Shown one piece after another: positions 10,784 through 17,898 of a DNA stretch of 64,000 bases. Numbering within the stretch: the stretch's first letter is position 1; each line of letters begins with the position of its first letter. The DNA is from Helicobacter japonicus (lineage in GTDB: Bacteria > Campylobacterota > Campylobacteria > Campylobacterales > Helicobacteraceae). The translations under genes were made by a program, and so were the position numbers. Under the pieces are notes generated by a model. It was given only the letters and a program-made list of their open reading frames with translations, was not told the origin of the DNA and did not search any database. The stretch lies in assembly GCF_000762845.2 (NCBI RefSeq), contig NZ_JRMQ02000002.1, positions 124,001-188,000 of the forward strand. Reading direction: 5' to 3'.

Positions 10784-11932
10784 CTATCTGCTATCAGCAA
10801 TCGTTGTGGCTTTATTTTTAGAAACAGGAATGGTAAGTTGTTGGTTTGCAAAAATATTTGTGCCTTTAATGTTATTTATCTCTTGTATAGCTTGTATTGA
10901 AACTTTATAGTTTTTAGCGATTATACCAAGATTCTCACCTTGTTGCACAATGTGTGTGATATATGGAGATGTGTTTTGTTTATAGTGTTTCTCATTAAAG
11001 TTTCTTTTAAAATTGCGCAATTTGTCATATGGTAGATATACATTATAACGTTTATTGCCCTGTGGTAATGTAGAGCGGACAAAATGACGATTATATTTTT
11101 TAAGCTCACTTAATGGAATCTTTGCGCTTTGTGCAATCGTGCTAAGAGATACGCCACCCTTAACACTCACACTTGCTATACTATCAGTTGCCCCACGATT
11201 AAGGAGATAATCCGCATTTTGTGCCTTTAAAAAATCCACATCATTAAAAAGCAAGCTCATTGCTAAAATCGTGCGAATATAATTGCGCGTTTCAGCCGGA
11301 AGATATTGCGCCTCATCATCAAGCAATGTCTCAATACGCGTATCACCTCCCGCTTCCTCAATACCTCGTTTCAAACGTCCAGGTCCGCAGTTATATGCCA
11401 TAGCAGCTAAATACCACTCTCCAGTTATTTCATAAAGGTATTTCAAATACTTTATAGCTGCTTCTGTGCTTCTTATAGGGTCTTTACGCTCATCAATATA
11501 AGAATTTATCTCTAACCCTAAGCTTTTACCAGTAGCAGGCATAATTTGCCAAATCCCTATGGCTTTTTTGGAGCTTTTAGCAGATGGGGCAAATTCAGAT
11601 TCAGCCATAGCAAGAAATAAAAATTCTTGTGGAATTTCTTCTTTTGCCATCATATTTTTAAGTGTAGGGATAAATTCATAGCCATTTGCAAACTTTTGCA
11701 TAAAGTATCGTGATTTCTCTTGCACTTTTTGCGCACGCGCACTATCGGCTACATTTATCATAAATGCAGTATGGACGCCAAATGAGTTTAAAACTTGATT
11801 TGTGCTTTTATTATGAGTAATCGCATAAAAATCACTGCTATCGCTCCATATATCATTACTCCATACATTGAGTGTGCATAGTGAAGTCAATATTACCGCA
11901 GATAAAGAATGTTTTAGAATCTTTAATGGCAT
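10784..11932 (-). CDS. mltD: Membrane-bound lytic murein transglycosylase D
   Basis: 382 residues with a signal peptide (about 1-25). The SLT domain (about 85-220) shows the catalytic glutamate in AMAESEFAPSA, then GIWQIMPATGK and AYNCGPGRL. Two LysM-like modules follow (about 253-283 and 328-372, the latter THIVQQGENLGIIAKNYKVS). It cleaves the glycan backbone to give anhydromuropeptides. No lipobox is evident, so the product may be soluble periplasmic. It is paired with rlpA, another glycan-cleaving enzyme. Confidence 0.92.
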   Translation of the reverse strand: MPLKILKHSLSAVILTSLCTLNVWSNDIWSDSSDFYAITHNKSTNQVLNSFGVHTAFMINVADSARAQKVQEKSRYFMQKFANGYEFIPTLKNMMAKEEIPQEFLFLAMAESEFAPSAKSSKKAIGIWQIMPATGKSLGLEINSYIDERKDPIRSTEAAIKYLKYLYEITGEWYLAAMAYNCGPGRLKRGIEEAGGDTRIETLLDDEAQYLPAETRNYIRTILAMSLLFNDVDFLKAQNADYLLNRGATDSIASVSVKGGVSLSTIAQSAKIPLSELKKYNRHFVRSTLPQGNKRYNVYLPYDKLRNFKRNFNEKHYKQNTSPYITHIVQQGENLGIIAKNYKVSIQAIQEINNIKGTNIFANQQLTIPVSKNKATTIADSR

Positions 11933-11942
11933 TATGTATCCT

Positions 11943-12755
11943 TTAATTCATATCTTGAAAAAGTCTCATTGCATTTTGTGTGCTTAAACCCATAACCTCA
12001 TCTTCGCTCATACCAAGCACTTGAGCAATTTGCTGCATAATCAATGGAATATAATGCGGCTCATTGCGTGTCCCCCTATGTGGGTGAGGTGTGAGATAAG
12101 GTGCATCAGTTTCAAGCACAATGCGTTCCTTTGGTATAAGTGGTAGCACTTCGATAAGTCGCCTTGCGTTTTTAAAAGTGCAAACCCCACCTATGCCATA
12201 ATAAAACCGCTCACTTAATCCAAGCAAGATTCTATCTGCATTATAGCAGTGTAAGACTCCATAGGCATTTTTATACTCATTAAGAATCTCAAAAGCATCA
12301 GTGCTTGCTTCTCTAATATGCACAATAAGTGGCTTTTGAAGTTGCAAAGCAAGTTCAATTTGAGCAATAAAGCATTGCTTTTGTTGTGCTTTAATTGCCT
12401 CTTGTGTTTGGGCTTCTTTCTGTGATATTTCAGCTAAACGATAATAATCTAGCCCACATTCTCCAATAGCCACGCATTTATTATCTTGAGCATACTCTTT
12501 CAATACATTGTTATCAAACAAATCAATATCATTAGGATGCACACCCACTGCAAAATAGACATTTTCATATTGATGTGCGATGCCTAAAGCTTTTGGTAAA
12601 GTGCGTATATCTGCACCCGGAATAATAATTTTAGCCACATTTGCCTTATATGCGCGCGCAATAACCTCATCTAAATCACTCTCAAAGCTTTGAGAATCTA
12701 AATGACAATGTGTATCTATCATATAATCAAACCGCATAGGTTCTCTTGCACTCAT
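11943..12755 (-). CDS. tatD: TatD-family metal-dependent hydrolase
   Basis: 270-residue TIM-barrel hydrolase with the metal-binding motifs DTHCHLD near the N-terminus, GECGLDYY, HIREA and TDAPYL. Family members are Mg-dependent 3'-5' exonucleases or deoxyribonucleases acting in DNA repair. Ten bases separate it from mltD downstream, and ribE is divergent upstream. Confidence 0.9.
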   Translation of the reverse strand: MSAREPMRFDYMIDTHCHLDSQSFESDLDEVIARAYKANVAKIIIPGADIRTLPKALGIAHQYENVYFAVGVHPNDIDLFDNNVLKEYAQDNKCVAIGECGLDYYRLAEISQKEAQTQEAIKAQQKQCFIAQIELALQLQKPLIVHIREASTDAFEILNEYKNAYGVLHCYNADRILLGLSERFYYGIGGVCTFKNARRLIEVLPLIPKERIVLETDAPYLTPHPHRGTRNEPHYIPLIMQQIAQVLGMSEDEVMGLSTQNAMRLFQDMN

Positions 12756-12865
12756 AAAACAGAATCCTTGTAATTGTTATATAGAATTGTGTTAGAATAA
12801 AAGATGAGATTTTAGCATAATTATTCTTTACTCAAATTTACTTCACACAAAATTGAAAGGAAAGT

Positions 12866-13504
12866 ATGTTTAGTGGATTAGTTCGTGAAATCGCTCAAGT
12901 AAAAAGCTTTACCAGCAATACACTTGAAATACTCACTTCATACAATAAAGCTCACCTAGGAGATTCTATTGCCATTAATGGTGCGTGTCTTACTGCTATA
13001 TCATTCTTTAATGGCGGTATGGCTATGGAGCTAAGTAAGCATACCCAACAACACATTGCCTTAGAAAACTACACACAGGGCTCATTTGTGCATTTAGAGC
13101 CAGCCTTGCAGGTGGGCGATAGATTTGATGGACATATCGTGCAAGGACATATTGACAGCATAGGACGTATCACACAAATACATCATCACACGGATTCAAG
13201 TGATTTTTGGATACAATCTTCCCCACAAACACTCTCGTGCATTATCCCTAAAGGCTCTGTATGTGTAGATGGTATCAGTCTAACTATTGTCGAGCGCACA
13301 CAAGATAGCTTTAAACTCACACTTATCCCCCATACCTTGAAAAATACACTTTTTGGACAATTTAAAGTAGGCAGGAGGGTAAATATCGAGACAGATATTA
13401 TTACACGCAGTGTCGTAAGCACTTTGCACTCTTTTATGGAATCTAAGGGTAATTCTTCTCATCTCTCTTGGAACGATATTGATGCACTCAATCTCATTTA
13501 TTAA
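12866..13504 (+). CDS. ribE: Riboflavin synthase, alpha chain
   Basis: 212 residues formed of two lumazine-binding repeats: MFSGLVREIAQV begins repeat 1 and HIVQGHIDSIGRI lies at the start of repeat 2. The enzyme dismutates two 6,7-dimethyl-8-ribityllumazine molecules into riboflavin. An AAGGAAAGT ribosome-binding site precedes the ATG. flhX follows 22 bases after its stop. Confidence 0.94.
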   Translation: MFSGLVREIAQVKSFTSNTLEILTSYNKAHLGDSIAINGACLTAISFFNGGMAMELSKHTQQHIALENYTQGSFVHLEPALQVGDRFDGHIVQGHIDSIGRITQIHHHTDSSDFWIQSSPQTLSCIIPKGSVCVDGISLTIVERTQDSFKLTLIPHTLKNTLFGQFKVGRRVNIETDIITRSVVSTLHSFMESKGNSSHLSWNDIDALNLIY

Positions 13505-13526
13505 TGTTATATTTTGCGGGGACATA

Positions 13527-13808
13527 ATGAATAATCAAAAGGCAGTAGCACTTAGTTATGAAGCAGGTAAGGATAGCGCACCGCGTGTCGTAGCAAAAGG
13601 ACAAAATGAGCTTGCTATGCGTATTATTGCTAAAGCAAAAGCTTTTGATGTGCCACTTTTTGCTAATGCTTTGCTTGTCGATTCTCTTTTGCAAATCCCT
13701 TTAGATTCTCATATTCCACCAGAGATGTATAATGCAGTAGTAGAAGTGTTTGTATGGCTTTTAAAATGCGAGAGGGAAGCGCAACTTAGCAAGGATATAA
13801 GTCAATGA
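13527..13808 (+). CDS. FlhB C-terminal-domain homologue (FlhX)
   Basis: 93 residues from ATG 13527, chosen over 13479 because of the GGGGACATA ribosome-binding region and to avoid overlap with ribE. It resembles only the cytoplasmic part of FlhB that lies after the NPTH autocleavage site: SAPRVVAKGQNELAMRI and later IPPEMYNAVVEVFVWLL. Such stand-alone copies are common in Campylobacterota and can substitute for the cleaved FlhB C-terminus in the flagellar export gate. The stop overlaps the next start by 4 bases. Confidence 0.85.
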   Translation: MNNQKAVALSYEAGKDSAPRVVAKGQNELAMRIIAKAKAFDVPLFANALLVDSLLQIPLDSHIPPEMYNAVVEVFVWLLKCEREAQLSKDISQ

Positions 13809-14998
13809 AACCTTCTTTCAATTTTATAGAATCTATACATTATGTGAAACATCTCATTCCTTTTTTTGTAAGTGAATTTAATGGCTTTATACAAGATAGA
13901 TTCTCGCTTTTTCTCTGCACACTTGCTCCTCTTCTTATTGCACTTTTTGTATGGGGTGTATTTTCACAAAGTTTCGTGCGAGGCGCACCCATTGGCATTG
14001 TAGATTTAGATAATAGCCCTTTAAGCAAAGAGTTAGCTCGCAATCTTGATGCGATTCCAGCAGTGAGTATCACTAAAGCTTACACAAGTCTCGCGGAAGC
14101 AAAAGCTGATATAAGTAATGTCAAAATTTATGCGGTGGTTGTTTTTCCCTATGGACTTGAAGCACGAAGCAAAAAAGCTATATTAAGTGAGATTCCAATT
14201 TATTATAATGCACAACTTGTGCTTATCGCAAAATCTATTGAAAGCTCTTTTAAGCAGCTCATTCTCACAAGTAATGTCAAGGCAAAGCTTGGCAAGAATC
14301 TCATTCAAACACAGAATCTTGATGCCGCATTAGCCAAAAGCTCACCGATTCTAATGCAAATTACGCCACTTTATAATATCAATAATAGCTACGCACAATT
14401 CCTCCTCACAGGGATTTTACCTTGCTCGTGGATTATGCTTATTATCGTGTGCGTGATTAATTCTTTAGCGCGTGATGAAAGCGATGTAGGCTTTGTCAAA
14501 GGTAAAAAAAGCCAAATGCCTGATGGAGTTAATGCGTATGTTTATATCCTCACAAAAGTTTTTGCGTATGCGGGGATTTTCTCATTTTGGTGGATAATGA
14601 TGATGATATTTTTTCACGCGCTTGGCTTTGAATTTCGCGGAAACTATCTCACGCTTTATCTTGGTGCATTACTTACATTTACCGCATATGCGGGGGTAGG
14701 GGTTTTTGTCTATGCACTCTTTAAAGACCATACGCGCGCCTTAAGTGTAGCAGCGATTTATTGTGCGCCAAGCTTTGCCTTTGCGGGGCTTACCTTTCCG
14801 GTTAATTCTATGGGAGCATTTGCGACATTTTGGCATACAATCTTGCCTATTAGCCATTATTTGAAACTCTATGTGCAAGTAGCAAACTATGGGATAGATT
14901 TTCTTGGTGCGCTCAAAACAATGCTTGAAATTCTGCCCTTTAGCCTTTTTCTTATCTTTGGAATCTTAATCTATCGTAAAAGAGAGCATTTAGAGTAA
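13805..14998 (+). CDS. ABC-2 type transporter permease
   Basis: 397 residues. One N-terminal membrane helix (about 28-50), a large periplasmic domain beginning RGAPIGIVDLDNSPLSKEL, and about five C-terminal helices form the ABC2 permease fold of the YhhJ/DrrB kind. Such permeases export drugs, polymers or membrane components with an ATPase and often an HlyD-like adaptor. Neither partner gene lies next to it. It is translationally coupled to flhX (ATGA overlap). Substrate unknown. Confidence 0.8.
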   Translation: MKPSFNFIESIHYVKHLIPFFVSEFNGFIQDRFSLFLCTLAPLLIALFVWGVFSQSFVRGAPIGIVDLDNSPLSKELARNLDAIPAVSITKAYTSLAEAKADISNVKIYAVVVFPYGLEARSKKAILSEIPIYYNAQLVLIAKSIESSFKQLILTSNVKAKLGKNLIQTQNLDAALAKSSPILMQITPLYNINNSYAQFLLTGILPCSWIMLIIVCVINSLARDESDVGFVKGKKSQMPDGVNAYVYILTKVFAYAGIFSFWWIMMMIFFHALGFEFRGNYLTLYLGALLTFTAYAGVGVFVYALFKDHTRALSVAAIYCAPSFAFAGLTFPVNSMGAFATFWHTILPISHYLKLYVQVANYGIDFLGALKTMLEILPFSLFLIFGILIYRKREHLE

Positions 14999-15045
14999 GG
15001 ATTAAGGGGGTTTCTCGCAATAAGATTCTAAAAATAGAAAATAAT

Positions 15046-17115
15046 CTAGTTTTCTAAGATAAACCCTTCAGGTGAAATTCCCGCAGATTTTACAAAATGA
15101 GCGAGATTCTTGCCCACATCCCTCATTGAAGCACTTGAGGTGAAATAAAACTTTCCTTTTTCACATTCTATACTTAAAGAACCAGCCACATCTCTGCTCT
15201 TTGCTATATTTTCATCAAAGGTAATATATTTTAAATTTTCATTTAAAGCATTTTCTACTGCATCTCTATGGTATTCATACATATACTCTATAACTGCTTT
15301 GACTACTTCTTTAGCATTACTCACTTCTTTTATATCGCCATTTGGGCAGCTCATAAATCTAAAGTGATAATAAGTTAAATCATCGGCTAAATTCCTTGCA
15401 AGAGACTTGACACGATACTCTTGTGGCAAATCTCTAAATATTTCAATCGCGCAAAACTTATCAGCCAAATACGCACTTCTTGCCTTGATATGCTCAATTC
15501 CCCAAGAATTCATATTTGTAAAATATTCATTCAATTTTAACGAACCATTTTCAAGCAAAAGTTCTATTTTCTCCTCAAATGGCTTATTACTAAGTTTGCT
15601 ATTTTGTCCTGTGAGTGAGAGATTACCAAATGTATTGAGATAACTGCCCTCTAGCTCGATATATTCCTCTCCTACGAGGTTGCGCCATCTCCCTTCCCTA
15701 TCTGGAGTTTGTGGGTAGAAATGCTCAACTTCTAATTTTTCCTCTCTGGGTGGCTCTGCATTCATTGTTTTTTCAATTTCTAAAAATATCAGCTTACACG
15801 CCCTCAAAGAATATGCATTGGTTGTTTCAAAATATCTTTTTAACTGCACATCACTTGGGAAAATCTCCCTACCATTTTTTGTCCCTAAAAATTGCATTAA
15901 TCCCTTAACATTTATAGAATCTGCGTCCTTAAGGTGATTATAAAGCCCATAGACTACCTTATTTAGTGCGTTTGAAGCTTCTCCACATATCATTCTGCGC
16001 ACATAATAACTAATAAGAATTTCTAACATAGCCTTAAAATTTTCATAATCTAACTTATCATTCACAAAATCGTATGCGAGACACAAAACAAAAGGATAGG
16101 ATACGCCAAATTTAAGTTCTACGATAATTTGTATATATTTGCGCAAAATTATCAATTCTCCATCTGTTGCATTTGGTTGTTGCAGAGAAAATGTATCATC
16201 GACAAAGATTCTATAAAGAGACGAATAATCGCGTATCTCTTGCATAAGTCCCTCGAGGTTGCTGCCAAAATGCTCTTTACTATGCTTTTTAAAAAGTTTG
16301 TAGATTTCATCTTGTTTCACATCTACTCCATAATAAATACGCAAATAGTGTTCGATAAATGTGCTGATGACTGATTCTTTTATGAGGTATTCTTCAAGGG
16401 GTATCCAATATGTTTCATAAAGATTTTGTTGCCTTTGAGAATCTTCGCCCATCATTAGATAATTGCGTATTAAATCCACTCCTTCTAGGCGCACACCTGT
16501 GGCATTAATGCTTTCAAAAACTACCTGTGGGTCATCATCATCTTTTTCTAGCCCAATGCCTACGATTTTAAGACGCAAAAAAGCACCATAAATTTCTTCT
16601 ATGCCATATCCTTGCTTCACATATTCATCAAGTTCTTTAATAAAAAAATGATAATTTGTTTTTATTTTAGAATTACCATTGCATTCATTCCAACGATTAT
16701 CCATAACAAGACTATAAGCCTCTCTATCGCGTTTAATTGGCTTTAGTCGTAATCGCGTAGTAGTGTTATTATCACTTAAAAATCGTGCAATTTCTTGTCG
16801 TATCTGTTCATCTCTTGTCTTTTGCTGCAAGGCTTTGAGTAAAAGCATAAGCGTAGTAATGCGTTGCTGCCCATCGATAATCATATACTCTTGTGTATTT
16901 CTTAGAGTATTTTCTTCTGGCACTAAGTGAATAATGAAAGTAATCGTTCCCATAAAATGCGTTTTGTTTATATCTCTTGCGATACTGACAATGTCTTCTA
17001 AGATTTTTGCACAATTTTCTTTCTCCCACGCATAATTTCTTTGATACACAGGAATAGTAAAGCGTGTATTTGTAATTGAAAAAAAGTTATTCATCGTATC
17101 TTGCTGCACTTTCAT
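15046..17115 (-). CDS. GmrSD/BrxU-like type IV restriction nuclease (DUF262-DUF1524)
   Basis: 689 residues combining both GmrSD modules. The N-terminal DUF262 domain shows IPVYQRNYAW (21-30), the NTPase motif IIDGQQR (79-85) and FESINATGVRL (200-210). The C-terminal DUF1524 HNH-nuclease region has LEVEHFYPQ with H465, then NTFGNLSLTGQNSKLSNKPFEEK (first part at 494-505). Proteins of this architecture cut phage DNA carrying modified bases, using NTP hydrolysis by the DUF262 part. The gene is divergent from an XRE regulator; an operator-like palindrome lies 22 bases upstream of its start. A role in phage defence is inferred from the family. Confidence 0.88.
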   Translation of the reverse strand: MKVQQDTMNNFFSITNTRFTIPVYQRNYAWEKENCAKILEDIVSIARDINKTHFMGTITFIIHLVPEENTLRNTQEYMIIDGQQRITTLMLLLKALQQKTRDEQIRQEIARFLSDNNTTTRLRLKPIKRDREAYSLVMDNRWNECNGNSKIKTNYHFFIKELDEYVKQGYGIEEIYGAFLRLKIVGIGLEKDDDDPQVVFESINATGVRLEGVDLIRNYLMMGEDSQRQQNLYETYWIPLEEYLIKESVISTFIEHYLRIYYGVDVKQDEIYKLFKKHSKEHFGSNLEGLMQEIRDYSSLYRIFVDDTFSLQQPNATDGELIILRKYIQIIVELKFGVSYPFVLCLAYDFVNDKLDYENFKAMLEILISYYVRRMICGEASNALNKVVYGLYNHLKDADSINVKGLMQFLGTKNGREIFPSDVQLKRYFETTNAYSLRACKLIFLEIEKTMNAEPPREEKLEVEHFYPQTPDREGRWRNLVGEEYIELEGSYLNTFGNLSLTGQNSKLSNKPFEEKIELLLENGSLKLNEYFTNMNSWGIEHIKARSAYLADKFCAIEIFRDLPQEYRVKSLARNLADDLTYYHFRFMSCPNGDIKEVSNAKEVVKAVIEYMYEYHRDAVENALNENLKYITFDENIAKSRDVAGSLSIECEKGKFYFTSSASMRDVGKNLAHFVKSAGISPEGFILEN

Positions 17116-17136
17116 AACAAAACCTCTCTACAAATT

Positions 17137-17150
17137 TATCCCATAGGATA
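17137..17150. promoter_or_regulatory. Operator-like palindrome, site 1
   Basis: TATCCCATAGGATA is a 14-base inverted repeat with one mismatched pair near the centre. It lies 22 bases before the nuclease start codon, where a bound repressor would block its expression. It shares the core ATCCnATAGGAT with site 2, whose centre is 56 bases away, about five helical turns. Confidence 0.5.
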
Positions 17151-17193
17151 TGTAAAACCGCAGTTTATCATTGTAAAGTTAAAAACAAAATTA

Positions 17194-17205
17194 ATCCTAT
17201 AGGAT
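17194..17205. promoter_or_regulatory. Operator-like palindrome, site 2
   Basis: ATCCTATAGGAT is a perfect 12-base palindrome ending 10 bases before the XRE regulator's start codon. It is the second copy of the sequence near the nuclease gene, consistent with autoregulation by the XRE protein. Confidence 0.5.
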
Positions 17206-17215
17206 AAAGTAGAGT

Positions 17216-17464
17216 ATGCAAGAAAAGTTAAGCAATGCCACACAAGAGGAGATTCTAGAATTTTATAAAAATGTATCACGTAAAATTAGAAGCTTGCGCG
17301 AAGAAAGAGGTGTATCCCAGCTTGACTTAGCTCTTGATATTGGGATAAAGTCCATAGCCTTTTATTCAAATTGTGAAAATAACCGCTATGGCAAACACTT
17401 CAACCTTGAGCATTGCTACAAAATCGCTAAATCGCTGAATGTTAATATTAGAGAATTCTTTTAA
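17216..17464 (+). CDS. XRE-family helix-turn-helix regulator
   Basis: 82 residues, almost entirely one HTH_3 domain: IRSLREERGVSQLDLALDIG covers helices 1-3, and LEHCYKIAKSLNVNIREFF is the typical XRE ending. The size fits a dimeric controller protein of a restriction system. It is divergent from the GmrSD-like nuclease and two matching palindromes lie between them, so it probably represses one or both genes. It ends in a 4-base convergent overlap with the next gene. Confidence 0.82.
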   Translation: MQEKLSNATQEEILEFYKNVSRKIRSLREERGVSQLDLALDIGIKSIAFYSNCENNRYGKHFNLEHCYKIAKSLNVNIREFF

Positions 17465-17730
17465 TCATATGATTTTTCTTTGCGTTCGCATATTTGCAAG
17501 GTAGCCAAATCACAGGAATTTAAAAACATCTGCAAACATATAGATTTTCCATTTGCAAATAGGGCTCTTGGTTGCACATAAGAAAGTTTATTTCCTAACC
17601 TATCACGAGATATTTGAACAGCTCTAAAAACAACTTCTTGTTTCTTATTATGTTTTAACTTAATTTCATAAAATTCATCACAAATAAAAGAAGTTCCCAA
17701 AATCTCTATTTTCTTATCTATATGAGCCAT
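17461..17730 (-). CDS. Unknown 89-residue protein beside the nuclease regulator
   Basis: Small soluble protein without signal peptide or recognised domain; it contains several short beta-like stretches (KIEILGTSFICDEFYEIKL, EVVFRAVQISRDRLG). It converges on the XRE gene with a 4-base overlap. A TATAAT hexamer at 17855-17860 on this strand, about 125 bases upstream, could be its promoter. It may belong to the nuclease island or be a separate accessory gene. Function unknown. Confidence 0.5.
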   Translation of the reverse strand: MAHIDKKIEILGTSFICDEFYEIKLKHNKKQEVVFRAVQISRDRLGNKLSYVQPRALFANGKSICLQMFLNSCDLATLQICERKEKSYD

Positions 17731-17898
17731 TTATGCCTTCAACTCTAAGCAAATACTTCTATTTGCCCCCATATAATTGCGTATCATATTCCATACTTCT
17801 TTATAGAATCCTAAAAGTAAAGTAAAAAAATATTTTACCTAAGAGCTAGCAATCATTATACCATTTTATATAAAAATACCTCTTAAGACATAAAAAAT

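Noticed and set aside
13805-14998. Complete drug-export system
   Set aside because: Only the permease is present here; no ATPase or adaptor gene adjoins it, so no system is claimed.
17731-17800. Minus-strand 18-codon ORF (MIRNYMGANRSICLELKA) ending at the start of the 89-residue gene
   Set aside because: No Shine-Dalgarno sequence and no supporting feature; probably chance.
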